Assembly: GCF_003315485.1 (NCBI RefSeq) | Contig: NZ_QNSE01000010.1 | Coordinates: 1 to 64,000, forward strand | Direction: 5' to 3' | Length of the DNA: 64,000 nt | Origin: Marinomonas rhizomae | GTDB lineage: Bacteria; Pseudomonadota; Gammaproteobacteria; Pseudomonadales; Marinomonadaceae | Shown: piece by piece, positions 45,668 through 54,411 of the stretch | Layout of the letters: each line of letters starts with the position of its first letter | Numbering within the stretch: position 1 is the stretch's first letter | Program-made: the position numbers and the translations under genes | Notes under the pieces: generated by a model | Told to the model about the DNA's origin: nothing | What the model saw: only the letters and a program-made list of their open reading frames with translations | Database searches by the model: none

Positions 45668-47335
45668 GTGAAGTGGACATTTATTTGGCTAAGTATTTTC
45701 TTGCTGGCTGGTTGTGCAACCTACAAACAAGATATTGAAGAAGGTCTAAACCTCGCCAAAGAAGGCGAATGGAAAGCCGCTGAAAACAAACTAGACGAGG
45801 CATTAAACAACTCACAAGATCAGCTGCTCTATTATATGGAAACTGGGGCTCTTGCCCAAAACCAAGGAGACTTTGAACGCAGCAACACATTACTAGAACA
45901 AGCAGAACGCTTAAGCGATACCTTCTTTCCTAATAATTTTTCGAATCGCTCTTGGGCTTTACTAAGCAACCCAAGACAAGGTGACTATCGCGGTAGCGGC
46001 CTAGAGCGCGTGTATATCAGCTATCTAAAGTCTCTGAACTATCTTGCTCTGGCTGAGCAAGAGAAGAATATATCTAAAAAACGTCAGCTGAATGATGCGG
46101 CCTTGGTCGAAGTACGCCGCATTGATATCAAGCTCAATGAAATTCGCGCACAAACTCCTAGCTATCAAGACCTTAATGCCAAAGAAAACCAAGCCTTTTA
46201 CATGAAGGCATTAAACTGGTTAGGCGACTTTTATACGGGTGGACGTGACACCGATAAGTTCCTTTACCGTGATGATGCTTGGGCTCGTTACTTGACTGGA
46301 CTGCAATACGAAATCGATGGCGAGTTTGACGATGCACGTATCAGCTATGAAAAAGCCGCTAACTTGTACTCAGACGGCTATGCAAAACAATACGCGTTGC
46401 CAAGCATGACGGCAGAACGTGCTTGGTTAGACGCGATTCGTATGATGCAGAAAGGCGGTTTTAGCCAAAATGAAATCCAACAAAAGATAGATGCCAAACT
46501 ATCTAATGAGATGCAAGAAACACTCAAGCAATACCATAAAGGCGATGCCGAATTGGTCGTTCTAGAACACCAAGGTTTTATCCCAGATAAAAGCGAAATG
46601 ACCTTATTGCTGTATGCAGACCCACGCGCTTATTCCCTGGTATTAGAACCATTACACGGCGGTGGAAGAATTGAAGCAAACGACGCCTTCCGCTGGTTTA
46701 CCATGGTCTATGCCGATATTAATCCGCTCAACCTGATTGCCAATTATAAAGCAGGTGGCGCATGGGGAACGTTTTCAGGCCTGTTCACGAAACGAGTCAT
46801 TCTCGGACGCCCCGTTTGGCAGCAGCTTAGCGACATTAAAGTAGACAAGTTACTAACAGAGCAAACCATACGTGTAACAGTGCCTTATTATCGTCGCTTC
46901 ACTTTGGATCAACATCAGCCAACATTGCAAGTAAATAACCCAACTATCACGCCTTTTAATAAAAGCTTAAGAATGGCCTCTCTCGCCGACATTGCCTTTC
47001 AGGAGCAACTAGCGCAAGCCCAACGCGATATCTATGAAGGCCTCGTTAGAGAACTATTGCGCAGCTGGTTAGCCTATCAAGTATCATCCAATGTGAAAGA
47101 CCAAAACGCGGCATTGCTGTTCAATCTGATTGGACAAGTCGCGGTATTTGCCTCATCAGCTTCAGATACTCGAAACTGGCTGACGTTACCAGCACAAGTA
47201 AGACTGACCCGTGAACCTTTACCACCAGGCGAGTATAACCCCGACTATAAGGTGAATAAAAAAGCCTTCTCTCTTGGCAAGGTCAACCTAGAAGCTAATA
47301 AAATTAAACTTTGGAATCTACGCAACCCCTATTAA
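45668..47335 (+). CDS. COG3014-like lipoprotein with TPR-like N-terminus
   Basis: Predicted outer-membrane lipoprotein of 555 residues. The lipobox LLAGC puts the acylated Cys at residue 16. Residues 20-260 are helical and repeat-like (LAKEGEWKAAENKLDEALNN; a TPR-type pattern). The C-terminal half is a mixed domain. The start is GTG at 45668, with AAAGGA seven bases upstream. It is followed by an LpoB-family gene after 54 bases. Function is unknown; position suggests a cell-envelope role linked to LpoB. Confidence 0.82.
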   Translation: MKWTFIWLSIFLLAGCATYKQDIEEGLNLAKEGEWKAAENKLDEALNNSQDQLLYYMETGALAQNQGDFERSNTLLEQAERLSDTFFPNNFSNRSWALLSNPRQGDYRGSGLERVYISYLKSLNYLALAEQEKNISKKRQLNDAALVEVRRIDIKLNEIRAQTPSYQDLNAKENQAFYMKALNWLGDFYTGGRDTDKFLYRDDAWARYLTGLQYEIDGEFDDARISYEKAANLYSDGYAKQYALPSMTAERAWLDAIRMMQKGGFSQNEIQQKIDAKLSNEMQETLKQYHKGDAELVVLEHQGFIPDKSEMTLLLYADPRAYSLVLEPLHGGGRIEANDAFRWFTMVYADINPLNLIANYKAGGAWGTFSGLFTKRVILGRPVWQQLSDIKVDKLLTEQTIRVTVPYYRRFTLDQHQPTLQVNNPTITPFNKSLRMASLADIAFQEQLAQAQRDIYEGLVRELLRSWLAYQVSSNVKDQNAALLFNLIGQVAVFASSASDTRNWLTLPAQVRLTREPLPPGEYNPDYKVNKKAFSLGKVNLEANKIKLWNLRNPY

Positions 47336-47389
47336 ATTGATTACACTAACGGCTTGGCATCAGGCTAAAACGGACGTAAGGAAAATATT

Positions 47390-48016
47390 ATGCGCATTGG
47401 CACTCTTAAACAGTCTAATTTGATTTCTCTACCCTGGAAAGGGCTAGTCGCCCTGTCTATGGCCGTATTATTAACCGCTTGCTCTGGTAGCGTAAAGCGC
47501 CTAGATACAAACGAGGATGTCATGTTATCTGACCGCTGGAACGACACTGACTCTCGCCTAGTAGCTGAAGAAATGATGAGCGATATGCTGACTTTCCCTT
47601 GGTTCCGTGATTATAATTTTAGTAATAAAGGCAACCCTACCGTTATAGTTCAAACCATTCGCAACAAAACTTCTGAGCACATTCCAGTAGATACCTTCAT
47701 TAACGACATCAAGCGCAGCCTATTACGTTCTGGTAAAGTCGATTTTGTTGTTTCTGGCGCAGAACGAGATGAGATACGTAGCGAACGTGAAGAACAAGAA
47801 CTTAACGCAGCACCAGACACTGTGGCTAAATTTGGTCTAGAACAAGGTGCTGGTTTTGCCTTATCTGGCTCCATTAACTCCATTGTCGATTCCAATGGCG
47901 ACCAACGTGTCAGCTTCTACCAAGTTGACCTTAAGTTGATTGATATGACCACCAACCGCGAAGTGTGGAATGGTCAGAAAAAAATCAAAAAACTGGCTGA
48001 CAAAGGCTTTTTCTAA
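47390..48016 (+). CDS. lpoB: LpoB-family penicillin-binding protein activator
   Basis: Outer-membrane lipoprotein of 208 residues. The lipobox LLTAC gives an acylated Cys at residue 31. The conserved domain includes LSDRWNDTDSRLVAEEMMSDML, TVIVQTIRNKTSEHIPVDTFINDIKRSL with its first part in the groove region, and FALSGSINSIVD. In E. coli LpoB reaches through the murein and activates PBP1b. Here it is the middle gene of a lipoprotein trio, with only two bases before the next start, so the partners may work on the same complex. Confidence 0.86.
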   Translation: MRIGTLKQSNLISLPWKGLVALSMAVLLTACSGSVKRLDTNEDVMLSDRWNDTDSRLVAEEMMSDMLTFPWFRDYNFSNKGNPTVIVQTIRNKTSEHIPVDTFINDIKRSLLRSGKVDFVVSGAERDEIRSEREEQELNAAPDTVAKFGLEQGAGFALSGSINSIVDSNGDQRVSFYQVDLKLIDMTTNREVWNGQKKIKKLADKGFF

Positions 48017-48018
48017 CC

Positions 48019-49047
48019 ATGAAACTCTCTGCTTTGCCTACTGCTCTTAACTGGCTTATGGTAACGGGTCTATTAGTCAGCCTAACTGGCTGTTTAGGCT
48101 CTAACACCAAATCTAGCCAAACCAGAGAAGCCTTACCCAACTGGGTATCGTCTCCCCCTCAGGACAGCACTCACCTGTATGGCGTTGGTAGCGCACCACG
48201 TATCGAGAACATTGCTTTGGCCTTTATGCAAGCAGAACAAAACGGCAATGTTCAAATCGCCCAGCAGCTTCGTACTGAAGTCAGTCAGGTCAACACGCAA
48301 GACACCCAAGTAAGATCTGGCCAAGGTGGAGAGCAAGTTTCAAAGACACAAACAGCCTACACGCAAGTGACCACGTCGCCAATTGAACTAGAGCAAGCCA
48401 TCAATGAGCAACGTTTTGCTGACAAGAACTACGTCTATGCACTGCAATCCATTGATCGTAGCCGCATTGTCGCTAAGTTAAAAATCGCCATTAATGACAC
48501 GGATGACGCCATCCGCAAGCAAGCAGCATCGTTAACTAAGACAGAAGACAAATACCCCGCACCACAGGATTGGCAGACTTACATGCAGCTCATCCCATAT
48601 TTTGCCCAGCGCAAATCGTACCAAGATGAACTAAGTCTCTATTCGACCGAGCGCACAGCAGCAGGCAAAGCCAGTTCAGACATTCAGAGTATTGAAGAAC
48701 GCCTTAGCCAAGCCTTAAACAGCTATGGTTTTGACGTTTCATCAACCAGACAAGCGGATAGCCTAGCCAGTGCGTTATCCCATGTTGGCCTAACACCAAA
48801 AAGTGGCTCTTTATTTAAGCTGAACAGTCGTACGGCTCAGCATCATGAGGAGCAAGATGGACGCTTTTACGTATTTGAAGACGGTACATTGGAACTCATC
48901 GATCCGACAGGATCACGCCTTGCTTCTTGGACAGTCAGCGCCAGAGGCATTGCCAAAAACCTAAGCAAAGCGCAAGAAGCAGCCACTAACCACTGGTCAG
49001 AACAAGCTATCGAAGCCATGTTTACTTGGTTGACGCGTTTAGATTAG
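48019..49047 (+). CDS. LPP20-family lipoprotein
   Basis: Predicted lipoprotein of 342 residues. The lipobox SLTGC places the acylated Cys at residue 25. The LPP20-type opening is WVSSPPQDSTHLYGVGSAPRIENIALA, seen here across about residues 44-70. A Gln- and Ser-rich helical part and a C-terminal domain follow. The start is two bases after the lpoB stop, so they are coupled. Related LPP20 proteins are surface or outer-membrane lipoproteins of unclear role. Confidence 0.8.
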   Translation: MKLSALPTALNWLMVTGLLVSLTGCLGSNTKSSQTREALPNWVSSPPQDSTHLYGVGSAPRIENIALAFMQAEQNGNVQIAQQLRTEVSQVNTQDTQVRSGQGGEQVSKTQTAYTQVTTSPIELEQAINEQRFADKNYVYALQSIDRSRIVAKLKIAINDTDDAIRKQAASLTKTEDKYPAPQDWQTYMQLIPYFAQRKSYQDELSLYSTERTAAGKASSDIQSIEERLSQALNSYGFDVSSTRQADSLASALSHVGLTPKSGSLFKLNSRTAQHHEEQDGRFYVFEDGTLELIDPTGSRLASWTVSARGIAKNLSKAQEAATNHWSEQAIEAMFTWLTRLD

Positions 49048-49084
49048 TCCTTTTCATACTTAGTTTTGATGACAAAACAGGCAT

Positions 49085-49116
49085 AAAAAAACGGCTCTAA
49101 AAAAGCCGTTTTTTTT
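49085..49116. terminator. Bidirectional terminator between LPP20 gene and dctM
   Basis: AAACGGCT and AGCCGTTTTTTTT arms with a T-tract on both strands, between convergent genes. Confidence 0.88.
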
Positions 49117-49130
49117 ATGGGATTCACGTT

Positions 49131-50417
49131 TTATAGCAGCCCAATCGCTAGTGCTGGAAATGCCACAATAAGCGCAAGACGCAGTAAGTCAGAGATAACA
49201 AATGGCATCACCCCCTTGTACATATCTCCAATAGAAATATGCGGGGCAACGGATTTAATAACGAAGACATTCATACCAACGGGCGGCGTAATTAAACCCA
49301 GTTCCACAGTAATAACTGCAACAATACCAAACCAAATTGGATCAAAGCCTGCAGCTTGAATTAATGGATACACGACTGGTACAGTCAACAACAGCATCGC
49401 AATACTGTCCATGACGCAACCAAGCAGCATAAACAAAATTAGGACACAGAACAAAACCATATAAGGCCCTAACTGCAGGCTATCAACGAACTCAACCAGA
49501 GTGAAAGAAATGCGTGACACTGAAAGAAAGTAGCCAAAAATCTCCGCTCCAATGATCATGAAGAAAATCATTGCAGACATAATAAGGGTTTCACCAACCG
49601 CTTCTTTAAATTGTGCGAAACGCATGCCTCGTACCAGAGCAATCGACAATGTAGCTCCAGCCCCCACAGCCGATGCTTCGGTCGGCGTAAACCAACCGCT
49701 ATAAATGCCGCCGATAATGAAAACAAACACGCCCGTAAAAGGAACTAAGCCTTTAAGTCCCAAGAGTTTTTCTTTTAACGTTGTCGCCTTTCCTGGTTGA
49801 GCAATATTTGGAAAGACTGTCACTAAAACAGCAACAGTAAGGCCGTACATCACTAGGCCAAGTAAGCCTGGAATCACACCAGCAATAAACATATCGCCTA
49901 CAGATTGCTCGGTAATCAAAGCATATAATAATAGAGCAATAGAAGGCGGTATCATGATCCCCAGTGTGCCACCCGCCGCTAACACGCCTGTGGCTAACGT
50001 GGGTGCATATCCATTTTTTTCCATTTCAGGTAACGCTACTCGAGACATACTCGCTGCTGTTGCCATGGAGGAACCTGAAATAGCTGAAAAAATACCACAC
50101 GAAGTTACCGCAGCTAGACCCATGCCTCCGCGCCAGCTACCAAACATAGCTCTAGCACCTTGAAACAGCTCTTGTGACATGCCCGACTTTGAAGCAAACA
50201 CCCCCATAAGAATAAACATAGGTATAGGGCTAAAACTATAGTTCGACAAGGTCTCAAATGGGCCACTGGCAAGAATCGAAATGGCAGGATCAAAGGCCAC
50301 AATCCAACCAAACCCCACAAAACCAGCCAACGCCATCGTTAAAGCAACAGGTGCTCGTAACGCAATTAGTAACAACATGGATGCAATGCAAACCATACCA
50401 ATCATTGAAGTACTCAT
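49131..50417 (-). CDS. dctM: TRAP transporter large permease DctM
   Basis: Ion-coupled translocating subunit of a tripartite ATP-independent periplasmic transporter. It has 428 residues with about 12 hydrophobic segments. DctM-type blocks are FETLSNYSFSPIPMFILMGV, GGTLGIMIPPSIALLLYALI, and VELGLITPPVGMNVFVIK. It overlaps dctQ by four bases. It is the last gene of a minus-strand series starting at the benzoylformate decarboxylase, and probably imports the acid that the upstream enzymes consume. Confidence 0.93.
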   Translation of the reverse strand: MSTSMIGMVCIASMLLLIALRAPVALTMALAGFVGFGWIVAFDPAISILASGPFETLSNYSFSPIPMFILMGVFASKSGMSQELFQGARAMFGSWRGGMGLAAVTSCGIFSAISGSSMATAASMSRVALPEMEKNGYAPTLATGVLAAGGTLGIMIPPSIALLLYALITEQSVGDMFIAGVIPGLLGLVMYGLTVAVLVTVFPNIAQPGKATTLKEKLLGLKGLVPFTGVFVFIIGGIYSGWFTPTEASAVGAGATLSIALVRGMRFAQFKEAVGETLIMSAMIFFMIIGAEIFGYFLSVSRISFTLVEFVDSLQLGPYMVLFCVLILFMLLGCVMDSIAMLLLTVPVVYPLIQAAGFDPIWFGIVAVITVELGLITPPVGMNVFVIKSVAPHISIGDMYKGVMPFVISDLLRLALIVAFPALAIGLL

Positions 50418-50923
50418 GACTCAACCTTCCCACAAAATAATAGTCGAGACGTGTACGCTACTGAGGAAACAGCCAGCATAGCAGTCGCAAAACAAGCCAC
50501 TGCATAAAAATACGTCAATGGAATCAATAAGTCTTGGGTCGTTTCATAGCTCATCGCTGCCTCTTCCACCAAATGGTAAAAGCCGTAGCTCATGCCTACG
50601 CCCATTAAACCAAAACAAAGAATATAAACCGCTTCTAAGCCATTTTTTGCTTTGGTTGATAGTCGTTCCGTAAACAGGTCAACAATGACCTGAGAACGGC
50701 TGACTGAATGTGGCAGAATGAAGAGTACGGTAAATAACAGACTGTATTTCACCATCTCAATACCACCAAGAATGGTCCAATCAACTGCACCGTCTGTCAT
50801 AGTAAACAAACCTCGAGTGAAAACATCAAACAAGGTCACCACCATCATAGCGATTAAGAAAAAACCGCCAAGTAAGTGCATTCCATGCGTGATCTGATCT
50901 ATTATTCGAGCAATTGCTTTCAT
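50414..50923 (-). CDS. dctQ: TRAP transporter small permease DctQ
   Basis: Four-helix membrane subunit of 169 residues that pairs with DctM. The first helix is GGFFLIAMMVVTLFDVFTRG and the family motif SRSQVIVDLFTERL follows the second. It overlaps dctM by four bases and lies 47 bases after the dctP gene. The short length and low conservation are normal for DctQ. Confidence 0.9.
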   Translation of the reverse strand: MKAIARIIDQITHGMHLLGGFFLIAMMVVTLFDVFTRGLFTMTDGAVDWTILGGIEMVKYSLLFTVLFILPHSVSRSQVIVDLFTERLSTKAKNGLEAVYILCFGLMGVGMSYGFYHLVEEAAMSYETTQDLLIPLTYFYAVACFATAMLAVSSVAYTSRLLFCGKVES

Positions 50924-50970
50924 TAACTCTCTCCAACTACCACTACTTTATTCAAATATCTAACGGGTAT

Positions 50971-52002
50971 TTATTTACACGCTGTTTTGGACAGCTCAAC
51001 TGCTCGTGCATAAACCTTGTAAGAAGGTAGACCCTTCTTCTGTAGCTCATTCAAATAATCTTCTGTCGCTTGGTAAAGAACCGGTTTCCACAAAGGATTC
51101 TCGGCACCACCTTTAATAACCGTGATTTTATGGCCCATTTCAACCGCTTGAGCACGACCCTTCGCATCTAGATCATCAAATACTGTCGCGGCTTTTTTAG
51201 ACCATTCCATACCACTATTGTTATCAATAACTTTTTTCAGGTCAGCTGGAAGACGATTATAGAAAGATTTATTGATCGTCATGGCAAACGCCAATGTATA
51301 AAGGCCGCCAACTTCAGTGTGGTACGGCGTTAATTCGTTCAAGCGGAACGTATATTCACCTTCCCAAGGAAGAGCCACACCATCAATGACTCCGCGCTGA
51401 GTTGACTGATAGGCATCTGGCGCAGGCATACCGACAGGCTGCGCTCCCAGTCCTTCTAATAATTTTGCCACCACAGCTGTTGGACGACGAATACGCAAGC
51501 CCTCTAGGTCTTGAGGAACTTTGATTTCTTTATTTGTGGTATGAAGTCCACCTGGTCCGTGAGTAAACAAGAATAGTGGTTTAGTTTGATTGTATTCTTT
51601 AGAAATGAGTCCTTCATCGTACAACGACTGGACAATACAAGAACCTTGAGCGGCACCTTGTGACACACCAGGCAATTCAACAATTTGAGTTAATGGAAAA
51701 CGATTAGCCGTATACCCTTGTACAGAAACAGATACATCAGCAATGCTATTTTTGACGGCATCGTACTGAGCTGGGGCTTTTGCTAGCGTACTAGATGGGT
51801 ACATCTGGACATCAATACGTCCATTTGATTCAGTTTCTACAGCTTCGGCCCACTTTATAAATAGATTTTGGCTTGTATCTGATACTTCAGGAAAGAAATG
51901 GCTAAAACGTAACGTATACTCTGCTGATGCGTTTGCTTGAGCACAGACAATTGCGGAAGATGCCACCGCAGTTATGGCTGCATGCTTTATTATTTTTATC
52001 AT
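50971..52002 (-). CDS. dctP: TRAP transporter substrate-binding protein, copy 1
   Basis: Periplasmic receptor of 343 residues with signal peptide (to about residue 27, ANA-SA). The DctP fold is seen from YTLRFSHFFPEVSDTSQNLF to the conserved LEGLRIRRPTAVVAKLLEGLGAQPV, whose Arg contacts a ligand carboxylate, and QSTQRGVIDGVALPWEG. TTTGGAG precedes the ATG at 52002; a longer in-frame start lacks one. It is about half identical by eye to the second copy at 52295, and nearest the permease genes. Confidence 0.92.
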   Translation of the reverse strand: MIKIIKHAAITAVASSAIVCAQANASAEYTLRFSHFFPEVSDTSQNLFIKWAEAVETESNGRIDVQMYPSSTLAKAPAQYDAVKNSIADVSVSVQGYTANRFPLTQIVELPGVSQGAAQGSCIVQSLYDEGLISKEYNQTKPLFLFTHGPGGLHTTNKEIKVPQDLEGLRIRRPTAVVAKLLEGLGAQPVGMPAPDAYQSTQRGVIDGVALPWEGEYTFRLNELTPYHTEVGGLYTLAFAMTINKSFYNRLPADLKKVIDNNSGMEWSKKAATVFDDLDAKGRAQAVEMGHKITVIKGGAENPLWKPVLYQATEDYLNELQKKGLPSYKVYARAVELSKTACK

Positions 52003-52294
52003 TTTGAACTCCAAAAATAGATTTATTATTGTATTCATTTTTTAAAAACTAACTAATCAAAAATACATTATCAATCTACTCTTCAAAATGGTAATTGATT
52101 ATGAATTCAAGGTATTCAAAAATGAAATACCCCCCGCTTACACTTTTCTTATTGAAATAAGCAGTCATTCTCAATATGAATCAAAAAAGAGAGTCTTTTT
52201 CATACGGAAATCGATATTTTTATAATCATATTTTTGTTCCTATAGGCACTTATAGATCTACTTCCATGTAGACCTATCATCATTACAAAACGCT

Positions 52295-53314
52295 TTATAC
52301 ACCACACTTACTCGTTAAAGAGATAGCTTTTTGGTATACATCACGCGCCGTTACACGCCCTTCACTTTCAATTCGATCCAGATAGGCGTTCGTTCCTTTT
52401 TTCAGTAAACCACCCCAATCAGGATCATTCATTGGATCATTAACAACATGAATCACATCGCCCTGATCTTTGGCTTCTTGTAGACCCTCTTTGTCTAATT
52501 GAGCAAACACATTTGCCGCTCTCATTGACCACTTCATACCGCTGTTATTATCAATGACTTGCTTCATTTCTGGTGATAAACGGTTATAAGAGCGTTTATT
52601 CATTGTCACAGCAAACAACCCACTGGCATAGGGTATTTGCAAATGATAGTTCACCAATTCGTTCACGCGAAAGACCTTCATTGCCTCAAACGGAAAGCTC
52701 AACCCATCCACAACACGCCTCTCAAGTGATTGGTAAATATCAGGTGCAGACATACCAACAGGCGATGCCCCCATTTGAACCAACATTTCTCCGCCTACCG
52801 CATTTGGCCGACGAATCTTTAAACCCTCAAAATCACTAGGAATTTGAATCTCTTTATCTCGCGTATGAAGGTAAGCAGGCCCTGTGGTAAACATATACAA
52901 CACATGGCTATCGTCGTACTCTTGACTGATATCACCTTCATCATAAAGCGTCTGTAAAATACACGCCCCTTGAGGTGCTGAAGAAGAGATACCGGGCAAT
53001 TGGACAATCTCAGAAAGAGGAAAACGTCCAGCACTGTACCCCTGCACCAACGCGCTAATATCCGTTAGCCCTTTTACAGCGCCATCATAAGCTCTGTTAG
53101 CTTTTACCAGTGTTTGCGAAGGATACATCTCGATTCTTAGTTCTCCATTCGACTCTTCTGTTACCGCTTTCGCCCATTCATCAAACAGCTTCACTTGTAC
53201 ATCAGATGTCGCAGGCCAAATATGGGCAAAGCGAAGTGTTGTTTCTGCCAAGACAGAAACAGAGGATAAGGAAAGGGATGCCGCCACAAGACAACTACTG
53301 ATTACTTTCGTCAT
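52295..53314 (-). CDS. TRAP transporter substrate-binding protein, copy 2
   Basis: Periplasmic receptor of 339 residues with signal peptide (to about residue 23, LAE). Landmarks are TTLRFAHIWPATSDVQ, FEGLKIRRPNAVGGEMLVQMG with the ligand-binding Arg, and YQSLERRVVDGLSFPFEA. AGGAAGAAG precedes the ATG. It lies between the KPR-family dehydrogenase gene and the first dctP copy, with 292 bases to the latter. Because only one dctQM pair is present, both receptors probably feed the same permease or act at different ligand levels. Confidence 0.9.
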   Translation of the reverse strand: MTKVISSCLVAASLSLSSVSVLAETTLRFAHIWPATSDVQVKLFDEWAKAVTEESNGELRIEMYPSQTLVKANRAYDGAVKGLTDISALVQGYSAGRFPLSEIVQLPGISSSAPQGACILQTLYDEGDISQEYDDSHVLYMFTTGPAYLHTRDKEIQIPSDFEGLKIRRPNAVGGEMLVQMGASPVGMSAPDIYQSLERRVVDGLSFPFEAMKVFRVNELVNYHLQIPYASGLFAVTMNKRSYNRLSPEMKQVIDNNSGMKWSMRAANVFAQLDKEGLQEAKDQGDVIHVVNDPMNDPDWGGLLKKGTNAYLDRIESEGRVTARDVYQKAISLTSKCGV

Positions 53315-53391
53315 TTTTCTTCTTCCTATTAGTATTATTTTTGTTTTATTGGATAGATATCATGAATAATCGGTACAAACACTCAACGCAT

Positions 53392-54357
53392 TCAATGACA
53401 CTTAACCTGTTCCGTTAATGCCACCAGCTGTCCCAAGGTTCTATTAACTGGCGCATCCATTCCAACGCCTGTGGCCGCATCAACAATGGCATTGTTGATA
53501 GCACCCACTTCCGTTGCTCGTGCGGCTTCAATGTCTTGTAACATTGAGGGTTTGTGATTTGGATGCTCATTGATGGCCATTTCGACGTTATTCCAGATAT
53601 AACATTCATCTAGAGAAACACCATTAGCTTCACCAATAAGGACAGTTTCATGAACCACATTACGCGCTAATTCTCTAAAGCATGGCGATACAGCTAAACG
53701 TCCTACCGTTGTACCTGTTATTGCACAAATAGCATTCAGCGCCGCATTAAACGCGACTTTGGACCAAATTACGCTACTAATTTCAGGCTCTATCTCCGTT
53801 GTTAATGTGGCTTTGTTAAGCAATTTTTCGACATCAGACAGCCAAGCAGGAAATTTTAAACTCGCGTCCATAATCTGTGACTTAGACGGCCCATGTGACA
53901 CAACATAACCATGTTCTTTTAAATCTGCCGGCACCAAAGTCGTACCAATCACAATGCGGTCGGCATTCACAAAATGCCCAATTCGCTCGGCACTACCCAA
54001 GCCATTTTGTAGCGACAAAACAACCGTTGTAGGCGTAATAACATGGCGAATGGATGCCATCGCGACATTGGTATGTAAGGTCTTGGTAAATAAAATAATA
54101 AGGTGTGCAGGTACGCTAACGTCCTTCGCTAATGCCGCTGTCGCTGGCATTTGATGAAGGCCATCATCTGTTTCCAAAATAATGCCTCGCGTATTTATGG
54201 TCGCGATTTGTTCTGGGTTCACGTCCACAAAGGTGACTTTATGTCCCGCTTTGATCAACATGCCACCAAAATAGCAACCCATTGCACCAGCTCCCACCAC
54301 TACAATATGTGAGTGATGATTCAATGCCCCATTGGGCATTTCTGCTTGTGACGACAT
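53392..54357 (-). CDS. Ketopantoate reductase-family dehydrogenase, possible D-mandelate dehydrogenase
   Basis: NAD(P)-dependent dehydrogenase of 321 residues. The Rossmann motif is VVVGAGAMGCYFGGML (about residues 18-33). KPR-family catalytic Lys lies in WSKVAFNAALNAICAITG and the substrate Asn in LSLQNGLGS. PanE in pantothenate synthesis is one possibility. Context points elsewhere, since the gene sits between an aromatic aldehyde dehydrogenase and a TRAP receptor. Enterococcal D-mandelate dehydrogenases belong to this same family. The start at 54357 follows AGGAGAGAG; a longer start at 54402 has no such site. Confidence 0.75.
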   Translation of the reverse strand: MSSQAEMPNGALNHHSHIVVVGAGAMGCYFGGMLIKAGHKVTFVDVNPEQIATINTRGIILETDDGLHQMPATAALAKDVSVPAHLIILFTKTLHTNVAMASIRHVITPTTVVLSLQNGLGSAERIGHFVNADRIVIGTTLVPADLKEHGYVVSHGPSKSQIMDASLKFPAWLSDVEKLLNKATLTTEIEPEISSVIWSKVAFNAALNAICAITGTTVGRLAVSPCFRELARNVVHETVLIGEANGVSLDECYIWNNVEMAINEHPNHKPSMLQDIEAARATEVGAINNAIVDAATGVGMDAPVNRTLGQLVALTEQVKCH

Positions 54358-54411
54358 AATCTCTCTCCTACTCCAATAGATTGCCCATTCGCAACAGGCC
54401 AATATGAACCA

